Positions 23,404 to 32,819 of a DNA stretch of 64,000 bases are shown here, piece after piece. Origin of the DNA: Stenotrophomonas maltophilia (lineage in GTDB: Bacteria; Pseudomonadota; Gammaproteobacteria; Xanthomonadales; Xanthomonadaceae); contig FOZF01000003.1 of assembly GCA_900113425.1 (NCBI GenBank), positions 62,001 through 126,000 on the forward strand, written 5' to 3'. The stretch's first letter is position 1; each line of letters opens with the position of its first letter. Under the pieces are notes generated by a model. The model worked only from the letters and a program-made list of their open reading frames with translations, was not told where the DNA came from and ran no database searches. The translations under genes and the position numbers were made by a program.

Positions 23404-24702
23404 ATGGTCGAAGGTTTGGGCAGGATCGGCTTCGGCCTGTTCGGGTTGGCGGTGCTGATCGGCATCACCTGGTTGTTTTCCAACAACAAGCGCGCGGTGG
23501 ACTGGAAGCTCGTCGCCACCGGCATCACCCTGCAGATCGCCTTCGCGGCGCTGGTGATCCTGGTCCCCGGCGGCCGCGACGTGTTCGATGCGCTCGGCCA
23601 CGGCTTCGTGAAGGTCCTGAGCTTCGTCAACGAGGGCTCGAAGTTCATCTTCGGCTCGCTGATGGACGTCCAGAACTACGGCTTCATCTTCGCCTTCCAG
23701 GTGCTGCCGACCATCATCTTCTTCTCCGCGCTGATGGGCGTGATGTACCACCTGAACGTCATGCAGGCGATCGTTCGGGTGATGGCCTGGGCGATCACCA
23801 AGGTGATGCGCGTGTCCGGTGCCGAAACCACCAGCGTCTGCGCCAGCGTCTTCATCGGCCAGACCGAGGCGCCGCTGACCGTGCGCCCGTACATCGCCAA
23901 GATGACCCAGTCCGAGCTGCTGACCATGATGATCGGTGGCATGGCCCATATCGCTGGCGGCGTGCTGGCGGCCTACGTGGGCATGCTCGGCGGTGGCGAC
24001 CCGACCCAGCAGGCGTTCTACGCCAAGCATCTGCTGGCGGCCAGCATCATGGCCGCACCGGCCACGCTGGTGGTGGCCAAGCTGCTGATCCCGGAAACCG
24101 GTACCCCGCTGACCCGCGGCACGGTGAAGATGGAAGTGGAGAAGACCTCCAGCAACATCATCGACGCGGCGGCGGCCGGCGCCGGCGACGGCCTGAAGCT
24201 GGCGCTGAACATCGGCGCGATGCTGCTGGCCTTCATCGCCCTGATCGCCCTGCTGAACGCACCGCTGACCTGGCTCGGCGAAGTGACCGGCCTGGCCGCA
24301 CAGATCGGCAAGCCGACCAACCTGTCGACCATCTTCGGCTACCTGCTGGCGCCGATCGCCTGGGTGATCGGCACCCCGTGGGCCGACGCCACCACCGTGG
24401 GGTCGCTGATCGGACAGAAGGTCGTGATCAACGAATTCGTCGCCTATACCGAGCTGTCGCAGATCGTGAACGGCCAGGTCGCCGGCGTCACCCTGTCCAA
24501 CGAAGGCCGCCTGATCGCCACCTATGCGCTGTGCGGCTTCGCCAACTTCAGCTCGATCGCGATCCAGATCGGCGGCATCGGTGGCCTGGCCCCGGAACGT
24601 CGCCACGACCTGGCCAAGTTCGGCCTGCGCGCGGTACTGGGCGGTACCATCGCCACCTTCATGACGGCGACCATCGCCGGCGTGCTGACGCATTTCAGTT
24701 GA
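23404..24702 (+). CDS. nupC: concentrative nucleoside transporter, NupC/CNT family
   Basis: This 432-aa inner-membrane transporter imports nucleosides with a cation. CNT hallmarks are present: FGWLF-like N-terminal region, VLPTIIFFSALMGVMYHL, SGAETTSVCASVFIGQTEAPLTVRPYI and the helix with VVINEFVAYTEL, which line the nucleoside site. The ATG at 23404 follows GGGGAG. The rbsK gene begins 25 bases downstream, so uptake and ribose/nucleoside phosphorylation are probably co-expressed. Confidence 0.95.
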   Translation: MVEGLGRIGFGLFGLAVLIGITWLFSNNKRAVDWKLVATGITLQIAFAALVILVPGGRDVFDALGHGFVKVLSFVNEGSKFIFGSLMDVQNYGFIFAFQVLPTIIFFSALMGVMYHLNVMQAIVRVMAWAITKVMRVSGAETTSVCASVFIGQTEAPLTVRPYIAKMTQSELLTMMIGGMAHIAGGVLAAYVGMLGGGDPTQQAFYAKHLLAASIMAAPATLVVAKLLIPETGTPLTRGTVKMEVEKTSSNIIDAAAAGAGDGLKLALNIGAMLLAFIALIALLNAPLTWLGEVTGLAAQIGKPTNLSTIFGYLLAPIAWVIGTPWADATTVGSLIGQKVVINEFVAYTELSQIVNGQVAGVTLSNEGRLIATYALCGFANFSSIAIQIGGIGGLAPERRHDLAKFGLRAVLGGTIATFMTATIAGVLTHFS

Positions 24703-24727
24703 ACCCTAGTTCGAGAAAAGATTCCCT

Positions 24728-25693
24728 ATGAGCAGCAGTGTCGTTGTCGTCGGTTCCTTCAATGTCGATCACGTGTGGCGGTGCGAGTCGCTGCCGGCAC
24801 CGGGCGCGACCATTGCCGGCCGCTACAGCACCGGCCCCGGTGGCAAGGGCTTCAACCAGGCCGTGGCCGCATGCCGCGCGGGCGCCGACACCCACTTCGT
24901 GTGCGCCCTGGGCGATGACGCCGGCGGTGCCACCGCCCGCGAGCTCGCCGGCCAGGACGGCTTTGCGCTGATCGCCGAAGCCAGCAGCGAACCGACCGGC
25001 ACCGCCGGCATCTATGTCGATGCACGGGGTCGCAACACCATCGTGATCGGCCCGGGCGCCAATGCCGCCCTGAGCACCGATTTCCTGCAGCAGCAACAGA
25101 CGCTGCTGACCGGTGCCAGGGTGGTGCTGGTGCAGCTGGAGTCGCCGGTGCAGACCATCGAAGCGGCGCTGGCTGCCGCCCGCGAGGCCGGTGTCACCAC
25201 CGTGCTCAACACCGCACCGGCCGACGCGCCCTCGACCATCGGCCTGCTCAAGCTGGCCGATGTGATCACCCCGAACGAGACCGAGTTCGCCGCCCTGCTG
25301 GGCCGCCATGTCGGCGAGCGCGTGGATGCCAACGACGTGGCCGCGCTGGATGGTGCCAGCCTGCATGCGCTGTGCCGCAAGCTGGTCGGCAACGGCACCG
25401 TGGTGGTGACCCTGGGCTCGGTGGGCGTGTTCGTCTCGCATGCCGATGAAAACCTGCGCGGCGACACCCAGCCGTATTACCGGGTGGGTGCCGAGCAGGT
25501 GCAGGCGATCGATACCACCGGTGCCGGCGACGCCTTCAACGGCGCGCTGGCCGCCTCCCTTGCCCAGCTGCCGGAGGCGCCGTTCGCACGCCATGTGCGC
25601 TTCGCCAACCAGTTCGCGGGTCGCTCGACCGAGAAGGAAGGCGCCGCAGCGGCGATGCCACGGCTGACCCCGGCCGACGTGGAAATCAGGTAG
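24728..25693 (+). CDS. rbsK: ribokinase-family (PfkB) sugar/nucleoside kinase
   Basis: This 321-aa kinase has the two PfkB signatures: GPGGKGFNQAVAACRAG near residue 40 and DTTGAGDAFNGALAASL near residue 260, whose Asp is the catalytic base. NTAPAD, NETEFAALLG and TLGSVGVFV fit ribokinase. Ribokinase phosphorylates D-ribose at O5; because it follows nupC it may instead act on ribose released from imported nucleosides, or on a nucleoside. A strong terminator follows. Confidence 0.88.
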   Translation: MSSSVVVVGSFNVDHVWRCESLPAPGATIAGRYSTGPGGKGFNQAVAACRAGADTHFVCALGDDAGGATARELAGQDGFALIAEASSEPTGTAGIYVDARGRNTIVIGPGANAALSTDFLQQQQTLLTGARVVLVQLESPVQTIEAALAAAREAGVTTVLNTAPADAPSTIGLLKLADVITPNETEFAALLGRHVGERVDANDVAALDGASLHALCRKLVGNGTVVVTLGSVGVFVSHADENLRGDTQPYYRVGAEQVQAIDTTGAGDAFNGALAASLAQLPEAPFARHVRFANQFAGRSTEKEGAAAAMPRLTPADVEIR

Positions 25694-25717
25694 TTCCACG
25701 CCGCAGCTGGATGAACC

Positions 25718-25748
25718 GGCCCGGGCGCGCAGGTGCCCGGGCCTTTTT
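25718..25748 (+). terminator. rho-independent terminator of nupC-rbsK
   Basis: GGCCCGGGC and GCCCGGGCC form a 9-bp stem with an 8-base loop, directly followed by a run of five T. Confidence 0.92.
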
Positions 25749-25921
25749 CTGCCTGCCATTCTGCAGGGCGCGCAGCCCTGTTCCAGCCGCCCACCATGAC
25801 CCGCCACTGGGGGCGGCGGAAGCAACCGTCAAGCATCTGCTGATGCCCGTACGGCATGAGGTCGGTCCGGATGGGCCTGAACCGGCGTCCCGCCGACCCG
25901 GCCATGTGACCGCCTGCGGCC

Positions 25922-25933
25922 TACAATGGGCGC
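25922..25933 (+). promoter_or_regulatory. candidate leaderless promoter of dusB
   Basis: TACAAT (25922-25927) lies six bases before the dusB ATG, predicting a start of transcription at or next to the start codon. No Shine-Dalgarno is visible. Confidence 0.5.
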
Positions 25934-26929
25934 ATGCAGATCGGCCCCTACACCATTGCTCCCAACGTCGTGCTGGCGCCCATGGCCGGCGTCACCGACA
26001 AGCCGTTCCGCCTGCTGTGCAAACGGCTGGGCGCGGGCCTGGCCGCCTCCGAGATGACCATCAGCGACCCGCGCTTCTGGAACACGCGCAAGTCGATCCA
26101 CCGCATGGACCATGAGGGTGAGCCGGCGCCGATCAGCGTACAGATCGCCGGCACCGAGCCGCAGCAGCTGGCCGAGGCGGCGCGTTACAACGTCGACCAT
26201 GGTGCGCAGATCATCGACATCAACATGGGCTGCCCGGCCAAGAAGGTCTGCAATGCCTGGGCCGGTTCGGCGCTGATGCGTGATGAATCGCTGGTGGCGC
26301 GCATCCTGGCCGCCGTGGTCAACGCGGTCGACGTGCCGGTCACGCTGAAGATCCGCACCGGCTGGGACTGCGACCACCGCAATGGACCGCTGATCGCGCG
26401 CATCGCCGAGGACAGCGGCATCGCCGCCCTGGCCGTGCACGGCCGCACCCGCGACCAGCACTACACCGGCCAAGCCGAGTACGCCACGATCGGCGAGATC
26501 AAGGCGGCGCTGCGCATTCCGGTGATCGCCAATGGGGACATCGATTCGCCGCGCAAGGCCGCCTTCGTCCTGCAGCAGACCGGCGTGGACGCAGTGATGA
26601 TCGGTCGCGCGGCGCAGGGCCGGCCGTGGATCTTCCGCGAGGTGGCGCACTACCTGGCCACCGGCGAGGAACTGGCACCGCCGTCACTGGCCGAAGTGCG
26701 CGATATCCTGCTTGGCCACCTGCACGCCCTGCATGCTTTCTACGGCGAGCCGCAGGGCGTGCGCATCGCGCGCAAGCACCTGGGCTGGTACGCCAAGGAC
26801 CGGCCCGAGAATGCGGCGTTCCGCGCCGTGGTCAATCGCGCCGAAGATCCGCAGAGCCAGATCACGCTGACCACCGAGTACTTCGACCGACTGATCGCCG
26901 GGCAACCGGCGCTGCCGTCGGCTGCCTGA
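25934..26929 (+). CDS. dusB: tRNA-dihydrouridine synthase B
   Basis: This 331-aa flavoenzyme reduces uridine to dihydrouridine in the tRNA D-loop. The N-terminal IGPYTIAPNVVLAPMAGVTDKPFR, the catalytic Cys in INMGCPAKKVCN, LKIRTGWD and IGRAAQGRPWIFRE are typical; GCPAKKV and the overall alignment favour DusB over DusA or DusC. In E. coli dusB precedes fis; here fis is absent and a methyltransferase follows instead, 51 bases downstream. Confidence 0.95.
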   Translation: MQIGPYTIAPNVVLAPMAGVTDKPFRLLCKRLGAGLAASEMTISDPRFWNTRKSIHRMDHEGEPAPISVQIAGTEPQQLAEAARYNVDHGAQIIDINMGCPAKKVCNAWAGSALMRDESLVARILAAVVNAVDVPVTLKIRTGWDCDHRNGPLIARIAEDSGIAALAVHGRTRDQHYTGQAEYATIGEIKAALRIPVIANGDIDSPRKAAFVLQQTGVDAVMIGRAAQGRPWIFREVAHYLATGEELAPPSLAEVRDILLGHLHALHAFYGEPQGVRIARKHLGWYAKDRPENAAFRAVVNRAEDPQSQITLTTEYFDRLIAGQPALPSAA

Positions 26930-26980
26930 CCCCGCACGCCCCGCAGTCGACTCCGCACGACGCACCACGAGCCCGCGACC

Positions 26981-27808
26981 ATGACACCGCCGATTTCCTC
27001 CCCCACCTACCTGCACGGGTTCTCCGGCACCGAACAGCAGCGCCTGATGACCCAGGCCCGCCTGCTGGAATCGAGCATCTTCGGCCAGATCGACTACGGC
27101 GGCGCACGGCGCCTGCTGGAAGTCGGCAGCGGCGTCGGCGCGCAGACCGAGATCCTGCTGCGTCGCTTCCCGGACCTGCACGTGACCGGCGTGGACCTGA
27201 GCGAAACGCAGCTGGCGACCGCCCGCGAGAACCTTGCGCGGACGCCGTGGTGCAGCGATCGCTACACCCTGCAGCAGGCCGATGCAGGCGAGCTGCCGTT
27301 CGAGGCGCGCAGCTTTGATTCGGCATTCCTGTGCTGGGTGCTGGAGCATGTACCTTCGCCGGCCCGCGTGCTCAGCGAAGTGCGGCGCGTACTCGCACCG
27401 GGATCGCCGGTCTACATCACCGAAGTGATGAACGCATCGTTCCTGCTCGATCCGTATTCGCCGCACATCTGGCGTTACTGGATGGCGTTCAACGATTTCC
27501 AGTACGACCACGGCGGCGATCCCTTCGTCGGTGCCAAGCTCGGCAATCTGCTGCTGGCCGGGGGTTTCCGCGATGTGCATACCGAGATCAAGACGATCCA
27601 CCTGGACAACCGCGAGCCGGCCCGACGCAAGACGATGATTGCGTTCTGGGAGCAGCTGCTGCTGTCGGCCGCCGAGCAGCTGCTGCAGGCCGGTACCGTG
27701 GACGAGGATACGGTGGAGGGCATGCGTCGCGAGTTCCGGCTGGTGCAGAACGATCCCAACGCCGTGTTCTTCTTCTCGTTCGTGCAGGGCCGCGCGACGG
27801 TGTATTGA
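26981..27808 (+). CDS. class I SAM-dependent methyltransferase
   Basis: This 275-aa protein has the Rossmann methyltransferase motifs: I RLLEVGSGVGAQTEILLRRFP, II VTGVDLSETQL, III YTLQQADAGELPFEARSFDSAFL, and the post-motif HVPSPARVLSEVRRVLAPG. The second half (YWMAFNDFQYDHGGDPFVGAKLGNLLLAGGF) resembles small-molecule methyltransferases of the UbiE/Methyltransf_11 kind. The substrate is not identifiable. It lies between dusB and a membrane/glycosyltransferase pair; a 163-base gap separates it from the latter, so co-transcription is uncertain. Confidence 0.87.
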   Translation: MTPPISSPTYLHGFSGTEQQRLMTQARLLESSIFGQIDYGGARRLLEVGSGVGAQTEILLRRFPDLHVTGVDLSETQLATARENLARTPWCSDRYTLQQADAGELPFEARSFDSAFLCWVLEHVPSPARVLSEVRRVLAPGSPVYITEVMNASFLLDPYSPHIWRYWMAFNDFQYDHGGDPFVGAKLGNLLLAGGFRDVHTEIKTIHLDNREPARRKTMIAFWEQLLLSAAEQLLQAGTVDEDTVEGMRREFRLVQNDPNAVFFFSFVQGRATVY

Positions 27809-27971
27809 CCGGCGCCTGCACCGCTGCGCTGCGGCAGTGCCACGCGCCGCATGGCTGGCAACCCGCTAGAATCGTCGCGGGCTGGCGTCGAGGACGGGCG
27901 CGCGCTGGACCCGGCCCCTTCCGCGTGCGCGGCAACGGGACCACCGAGCTCCGCGCCTGAAGGGATTCCTG

Positions 27972-29831
27972 ATGACAGCACGCGCAACGACTCCGGGTAG
28001 CACGCTGCCCCTCGCCGCCCGGGAAGGCGGCCTGCTGGATGGCCTCGACTCCCGCCAGGCCCGTCTGTGCCTGGGCATCGTGGCGATGCTGTGCCTGTTG
28101 TACGTCGCATTCGCACTGACGCCGTCGTCGTACGCGATGGCCAGCCAGTACCTGGGGCTGGCGCCGATCGAGCCCCTGCTCGGCAAGGCGCGAGGCATCC
28201 GCATGGACGAGTGGATGGTCTACACCCCTTACGTGCAGATCGCGGTGGCCAACGATTTCGGCGCGACCAACGCGTTTTCGCCGTACCACGAGACGCTGCG
28301 CTCGTTCCAGGCGCTTCCGCTGCTGGACTGGGGCCTGCTGTTCAAGCCGTACCACTGGGCCTTCTTCATCCTGCCACCGGCCAACGCCTACTCGTTCTTC
28401 TTCATGTTCATGGCGATGGCGTTCCTGTGCGGCTGGGCGCTGTTCCTGCGCCAGCTGCGGGTTCCGCCGCTGGCGGCCGTGCTGGTCGCGCTGACGCTGT
28501 ACTTCTCGCCCTACGTGCAGGTGTGGTGGACGACCAACTGGGGCGCGTTCGCGCTGGCCCCGTGGGTGGCCGTGGCCTGGCTGCGGATCGACAACCGCTG
28601 GCTGCGCATCCTCGCCAGCGCCTACGCACTGGTGGTCTGGCTGCTGGCCGTGGCCTACCCGCCCTTCATCATTTCAGCGCTGCTGGCCATGGGCGTGCTG
28701 GTGCTGGCCTTCCGCCGCGATGCGTTGACAGTGACACGCCTGCTCGATGCGGCGGTCGCCGGCGGCCTGGCGCTGCTGGCGTTCCTCGGCTATTTCCACG
28801 AGGCGATCGAGATCGTCCGCAACACCGTCTATCCCGGCCAGCGCGAGAGCGCAGGCGGCGGGGTCAGCCCGGTCGCACTGCTCACCCACGGGTTTCCCAA
28901 CCTGATGACGCGCGGGTTCTATCCGCTGCCTGCGTTCGAGCCGTCCAACGCCTGCGAGATCGCAGTGTTCAGCAGCCTGCTGCCGCTGTTCACCGCCGTC
29001 CTCGCCGACTGGACGCAGGTGCTGCGCTGGGCACGCGGCCACCGGCTGTCGCTGGCGGCGCTGGCCGCCGGCATCGCACTGGTCGCCTGCTGGATCTTCC
29101 TGCCGGTGCCGCTGCGGATCGGCCAGCTGACCGGGCTGTCGATGGTGCCGCCCACCCGCGCGTTGCTGGCATTGGGCCTGCTGCTGAACATCGGCTGCGC
29201 GATCGTGCTGGTGCGCGGTGGGGTGCGCCTGGGCCGCGGCCGCCTGCTGCTGCTCGCGGCCCTGCTGCTGGCGGGATGCCTGCTCAAGTTCGCCTTCGGC
29301 CAGGGCAGTTTCAGCCGGCTGCACGCCACGGCCGATGCGTGGCCACTGCTGTGCGTGGGCGTGCTCGCCTTCGCCGCGCGCCGCCCGCGGTTTGCCGCGC
29401 ATCCGGTGGCGCTGGTGCTGGCGGTGGCCGCGCTCGGCAACGTGCTGACCAACGGGCTGTTCAATCCGGTGCAGTCAGCCCGGCCGATCTTCGACATGGA
29501 CCGCGGCGCCGTGCTGGCGTCGATGCAGGCGCGCGGTGCACGCCAGGCTGCGGACGGAGCCCTGGTGGTGGACGGACGCTACGGTGCGCTGCTGTCCGGG
29601 GTCGGCATCCCGGCAGTCAACCACACGCTGTATTTCCCGCAGCTGGCGTACTTCCGCGCGCGCTTCCCGGACATGCCCGAAGACCGCTTCAACACCACGT
29701 TCAACCGCTATCACCATGTGATGGTCAGCGACGTCGCCGAACCCCGTTCGATGTACGCCGACCTGGTGGAAGTGCCCGCGGCCGCGATGCTGGCCGCACC
29801 CGCGCAGCCGCCGGCACCGCCACAGCCCTGA
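27972..29831 (+). CDS. large polytopic membrane protein, possible GT-C type glycosyltransferase
   Basis: This 619-aa protein has a cytoplasmic N-terminus, then about 12 hydrophobic segments and a C-terminal soluble tail of roughly 120 residues. An acidic loop after the first helix reads GKARGIRMDEWMVYTPY; the D-E pair there resembles the first-loop acidic residues of GT-C glycosyltransferases. I do not recognise a named family with certainty. Five bases after its stop lies the GtrB-like gene, which suggests a gtr-type cassette in which this protein would transfer a lipid-linked sugar to an envelope glycan. That function is inferred from context. Confidence 0.7.
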   Translation: MTARATTPGSTLPLAAREGGLLDGLDSRQARLCLGIVAMLCLLYVAFALTPSSYAMASQYLGLAPIEPLLGKARGIRMDEWMVYTPYVQIAVANDFGATNAFSPYHETLRSFQALPLLDWGLLFKPYHWAFFILPPANAYSFFFMFMAMAFLCGWALFLRQLRVPPLAAVLVALTLYFSPYVQVWWTTNWGAFALAPWVAVAWLRIDNRWLRILASAYALVVWLLAVAYPPFIISALLAMGVLVLAFRRDALTVTRLLDAAVAGGLALLAFLGYFHEAIEIVRNTVYPGQRESAGGGVSPVALLTHGFPNLMTRGFYPLPAFEPSNACEIAVFSSLLPLFTAVLADWTQVLRWARGHRLSLAALAAGIALVACWIFLPVPLRIGQLTGLSMVPPTRALLALGLLLNIGCAIVLVRGGVRLGRGRLLLLAALLLAGCLLKFAFGQGSFSRLHATADAWPLLCVGVLAFAARRPRFAAHPVALVLAVAALGNVLTNGLFNPVQSARPIFDMDRGAVLASMQARGARQAADGALVVDGRYGALLSGVGIPAVNHTLYFPQLAYFRARFPDMPEDRFNTTFNRYHHVMVSDVAEPRSMYADLVEVPAAAMLAAPAQPPAPPQP

Positions 29832-29842
29832 GGACGATGCAG

Positions 29843-30847
29843 ATGAACGCCTACGCGCGCCCGGCCACGCCACCGAAGATCGCCGTCATCATTCCCTGCT
29901 ACCGGGTGACCCGCCACGTGCTCGGCGTGCTGGCAGCGATCGATGATGCGGTCACCGCGATCTACTGCGTTGACGATGCCTGCCCGGATGGCAGCGGCCG
30001 GATGGTCCAGGACAGCACGCGCGATCCCCGGGTCAGGGTGCTGTTCCATGCGCAGAACCGCGGCGTCGGTGGTGCGATCAAGACCGGCTACCGCGCGGCC
30101 ATCGCCGAAGGCATGGACATCCTGGTGAAGGTCGATGGCGACGGCCAGATGGATCCCGCACTGCTGATGGACTTCGTCGCTCCCATCGCAGAGGGCAACG
30201 CCGACTACACCAAGGGCAACCGCTTCTGGAACCTCAGCCACATCCGTCGCATGCCGCTGCTGCGGCGGATCGGCAACCTCGCGCTGTCGTTCATGAGCAA
30301 GGCGTCTTCCGGCTACTGGCAGGTGTTCGACCCGACCAACGGCTACACCGCCATCCACGCCCGCGTTGCCAGCCATCTGCGCCTGGATGCGATCAGCGAC
30401 CGCTACTTCTTCGAGACCGACATGCTGTTCCGCCTCAACACGGTGCGTGCCGTGGTGCAGGACGTGGCGATGGACGCGCGCTATGCCGACGAGACCAGCA
30501 ACCTGCGCATCAGCCGGGTACTGGGCGAATTCGCCTTCAAGCACGTGCGCAACACGCTCAAGCGCGTGGGCTACAACTACTTCCTGCGTGACCTGACCAT
30601 CGCCTCGCTGGAGCTGATCGCCGGGCTGGGACTGCTCGCCTTCGGTGGCGTGTTCGGCGTGTACCACTGGATCGCATCGGCATCGGCGGAGGTTGCGACG
30701 CCGGTCGGTACGCTCATGATCGTCATGGTTTCGCTGATTTCGGGCCTGCAGTTCCTGCTGGCATTCGTCGGCTTCGACATCGCCAATGCGCCCCGCCAGG
30801 TCCTGCATCGCTCGATCCAGCTCAACCGTACGGCGCCGCCGGCCTGA
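29843..30847 (+). CDS. GT2 family glycosyltransferase, GtrB/polyprenyl-phosphate type
   Basis: This 334-aa protein has a GT2 domain (about residues 10-225) with KIAVIIPCYRV, YCVDDACPDGSG, QNRGVGGAIKTGYRAA and the DxD-like VDGDGQMD, plus YFFETDML. Two C-terminal hydrophobic hairpin helices follow (about 250-315), as in bactoprenol-phosphate glucosyltransferase GtrB and related enzymes. It should charge undecaprenyl phosphate with a sugar from a nucleotide donor. The start at 29843 has GAGG nine bases upstream; an ATG at 29837 is also in frame. It follows the polytopic membrane protein in an apparent operon. Confidence 0.88.
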   Translation: MNAYARPATPPKIAVIIPCYRVTRHVLGVLAAIDDAVTAIYCVDDACPDGSGRMVQDSTRDPRVRVLFHAQNRGVGGAIKTGYRAAIAEGMDILVKVDGDGQMDPALLMDFVAPIAEGNADYTKGNRFWNLSHIRRMPLLRRIGNLALSFMSKASSGYWQVFDPTNGYTAIHARVASHLRLDAISDRYFFETDMLFRLNTVRAVVQDVAMDARYADETSNLRISRVLGEFAFKHVRNTLKRVGYNYFLRDLTIASLELIAGLGLLAFGGVFGVYHWIASASAEVATPVGTLMIVMVSLISGLQFLLAFVGFDIANAPRQVLHRSIQLNRTAPPA

Positions 30848-30874
30848 AGCCGGCACAGCATCCCCGCCCGCCGA

Positions 30875-31951
30875 TCAATCGCCCGCGTGCACCGGGGCAC
30901 CACCGCCGGTGGCGCCCGTCGCTGCCGGCGCATGCCAGATCCGCTGCCACATCGCGGCCAGCCTGACGCCGACATCAGCGCGCGCCGCCGGGCTGCTGTA
31001 ATCCGTGCGCCGCTGCTCGGGCACGATCGCCTGCCAGCGCCCATCGACCTGCCGCGCCACGGCGAAGTTGAAGGTGTAATCCGGCTCCAGGCCCATGCGC
31101 AGATCACTCAGCACCAGCATTCCATCCACGACCTGCGCACGCATGAAGCCCCGGTTGAACCACTGCAGGCGTTGAACCGCCGGGATCGACTGCGCTTCAC
31201 GCAGGGCCTGCACATTGGACGGGTGCCCTTCGAACTGCATCGGGCCGCGGTCGGCCACCAGCGAGCGATCGCCGACCACGTAACCGTTCGGGGTCATCGC
31301 CACCACCCGCCACAGCAGGGTGTTGAACGGCATCGGCACCGAGAATCGTGGCGCATCGCCCAGCCCCAGGGCCGCAAGGCTCTGCTGGGCGGCGCGGTCG
31401 ACCTCCGCCTTGGCCAGCAGGCCCCATCCCAGGTAGCCGGTACTGAGCACCAGGGCGAGCCCGAGCACCTTGCCGGCCCATGGCCGCGCGCGCCCGAACC
31501 ACGCCACCACGCAGCCCAGCAGCAGCCATACCGTGTACGCCGGGTCGATGATGAACACACTTGAGCCCATGGTCGGGTGTGGCCGCAATGGCCACCACAG
31601 CTGGGTGCCGTAGACGGTGAACGCATCCAGCAGCGGATGGGTGACCAGCGCCAGCTGGATGGCCCAGAACCAGCGCAGCGGCGACTGCGCCACCCGCCCC
31701 CGGCCGTAGCGCTTGAACAGCCACCAGATCAACGCCGCCACCCAGGGCAGCACCAGCAGCGAATGGCTGAAGCTGCGGTGGTCGACCATCACCGCTACGG
31801 GATCCTCGGCAGTGAAGCCCAGCCACAAGGCATCCAGATCCGGCAGGGTGCCCAGTGCGGCACCGGCCAGCAGGGCCGCGCGGCGATGTCCGGGCGGGGC
31901 GATGGCAGCGGCAACGGCGCCGCCGAGAACGATCTGGGTCAAGGAATCCAT
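30875..31951 (-). CDS. YdjM-like inner-membrane metal-dependent hydrolase
   Basis: This 358-aa protein begins MDSLTQIVLGGAVAAAIAP, the hallmark of the YdjM/DUF457 family. The conserved motifs PDLDALWLG, DHRSFSHSLL and THPLLDAFTVYGTQLWWP contain the His/Asp residues considered metal ligands. There are about four to five hydrophobic segments and a C-terminal soluble domain of about 150 residues. The biochemical activity is not established. It carries a TAGCAT box six bases before the ATG and appears to be transcribed alone. Confidence 0.88.
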   Translation of the reverse strand: MDSLTQIVLGGAVAAAIAPPGHRRAALLAGAALGTLPDLDALWLGFTAEDPVAVMVDHRSFSHSLLVLPWVAALIWWLFKRYGRGRVAQSPLRWFWAIQLALVTHPLLDAFTVYGTQLWWPLRPHPTMGSSVFIIDPAYTVWLLLGCVVAWFGRARPWAGKVLGLALVLSTGYLGWGLLAKAEVDRAAQQSLAALGLGDAPRFSVPMPFNTLLWRVVAMTPNGYVVGDRSLVADRGPMQFEGHPSNVQALREAQSIPAVQRLQWFNRGFMRAQVVDGMLVLSDLRMGLEPDYTFNFAVARQVDGRWQAIVPEQRRTDYSSPAARADVGVRLAAMWQRIWHAPAATGATGGGAPVHAGD

Positions 31952-31963
31952 GGCCAGATGCTA
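31952..31963 (-). promoter_or_regulatory. candidate leaderless promoter of the YdjM-like gene
   Basis: On the minus strand TAGCAT (31963-31958) lies six bases before the ATG. No Shine-Dalgarno or clear -35 is visible. Confidence 0.4.
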
Positions 31964-32015
31964 ACGGCTTTGCAGGGCGACGGCGGAGCCAGGACGGTGG
32001 CCGGTACCGCTGGGC

Positions 32016-32819
32016 TCAGGCAGCCGCCGCGCGCCGGGCTGCGCCGGGCAGCTCCACCAGCGTCCGCCCATGGTGATCGAGCAGGCGCAGCGCGCCGTCA
32101 TGATCTTCGGCCAGCGCGGTCAGGCTCTCCACCCAGTCGCCGTCGTTGGCGTAGACCAGGCCGTCGCGCTCGACCAGCGCCGCACGGTGGATGTGCCCGC
32201 AGATGATGCCGTCCAGGCCGCGCCGGCGCACGTCGTCCAGCCCGGCCTGCACGAAGCGCTCGATGTAGCGCTCGGCCGCACCACTGCGCTTCTTGAGGAA
32301 TTCCGACAGCGACCAGTAGCGCATGCCCAGCCGACGGCGTACGGCGTTGAGCGCCTGGTTGCCGGTCAGGATGCGGTAGTACAGCCAGTCGCCGAACTTT
32401 TCCTGCAGGCCACCGAAATGGGTGACACCGTCGTAGTCGTCACCATGGGCGACCAGCAACCGTCGCCCGTCGGCGGTCACGTGGATCGCGCGACGGCGCA
32501 CCTGCATCGCCGGCAGCATCAACCCGCAGACGTGGCGCAGCGAGGCATCGTGATTGCCGGGGATGTAGATGATCTCGGTACCGTTGCGACGCAGTGCATG
32601 CAGCGCCTGGATGACGTCGCTGTGCGACTGCCGCCAGTTGGCGCGGTGATGCGCCATCCACCACAGATCGATGATGTCACCGACCAGGTACAACCGTTCA
32701 CAGCGCAGCTGGGCGAGAAACACGGCCAGTTCGGCCGCGTGGCAGTGACGCGACCCCAGATGCACGTCGGAGACGAACACGGCGCGACGGTGTGGCGACA
32801 ACGTCGCCAGCGCGCTCAT
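32016..32819 (-). CDS. LpxH-like metallophosphoesterase (putative UDP-2,3-diacylglucosamine diphosphatase)
   Basis: This 267-aa calcineurin-like phosphoesterase has [34 protein letters not shown] and CGHIHRA, a full dimetal set. The combination GNHD plus HGDDYD is closer to the LpxH2 branch than to E. coli LpxH. It may remove UMP from UDP-diacylglucosamine in lipid A synthesis, or hydrolyse another pyrophosphate or phospholipid head group. Its ATG overlaps the stop of the upstream acyltransferase fusion (ATGA), so the two are translationally coupled, which suggests a shared lipid pathway. Confidence 0.88.
   Translation of the reverse strand: MSALATLSPHRRAVFVSDVHLGSRHCHAAELAVFLAQLRCERLYLVGDIIDLWWMAHHRANWRQSHSDVIQALHALRRNGTEIIYIPGNHDASLRHVCGLMLPAMQVRRRAIHVTADGRRLLVAHGDDYDGVTHFGGLQEKFGDWLYYRILTGNQALNAVRRRLGMRYWSLSEFLKKRSGAAERYIERFVQAGLDDVRRRGLDGIICGHIHRAALVERDGLVYANDGDWVESLTALAEDHDGALRLLDHHGRTLVELPGAARRAAAA

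Noticed and set aside
22240..24693. An 817-codon minus-strand frame extending the aldo/keto reductase
   Set aside because: The upstream 494 codons are antisense to nupC, His/Gln/Arg rich and without domains. The ATG at 23211 with AGGAG is the real start.
28067..30847. A 926-codon plus-strand open frame spanning two genes
   Set aside because: Only its last 334 codons (the GtrB-like gene) look like protein. The first part is a shifted frame over the 619-aa membrane protein, with Arg/Gly/Ala-rich nonsense composition.
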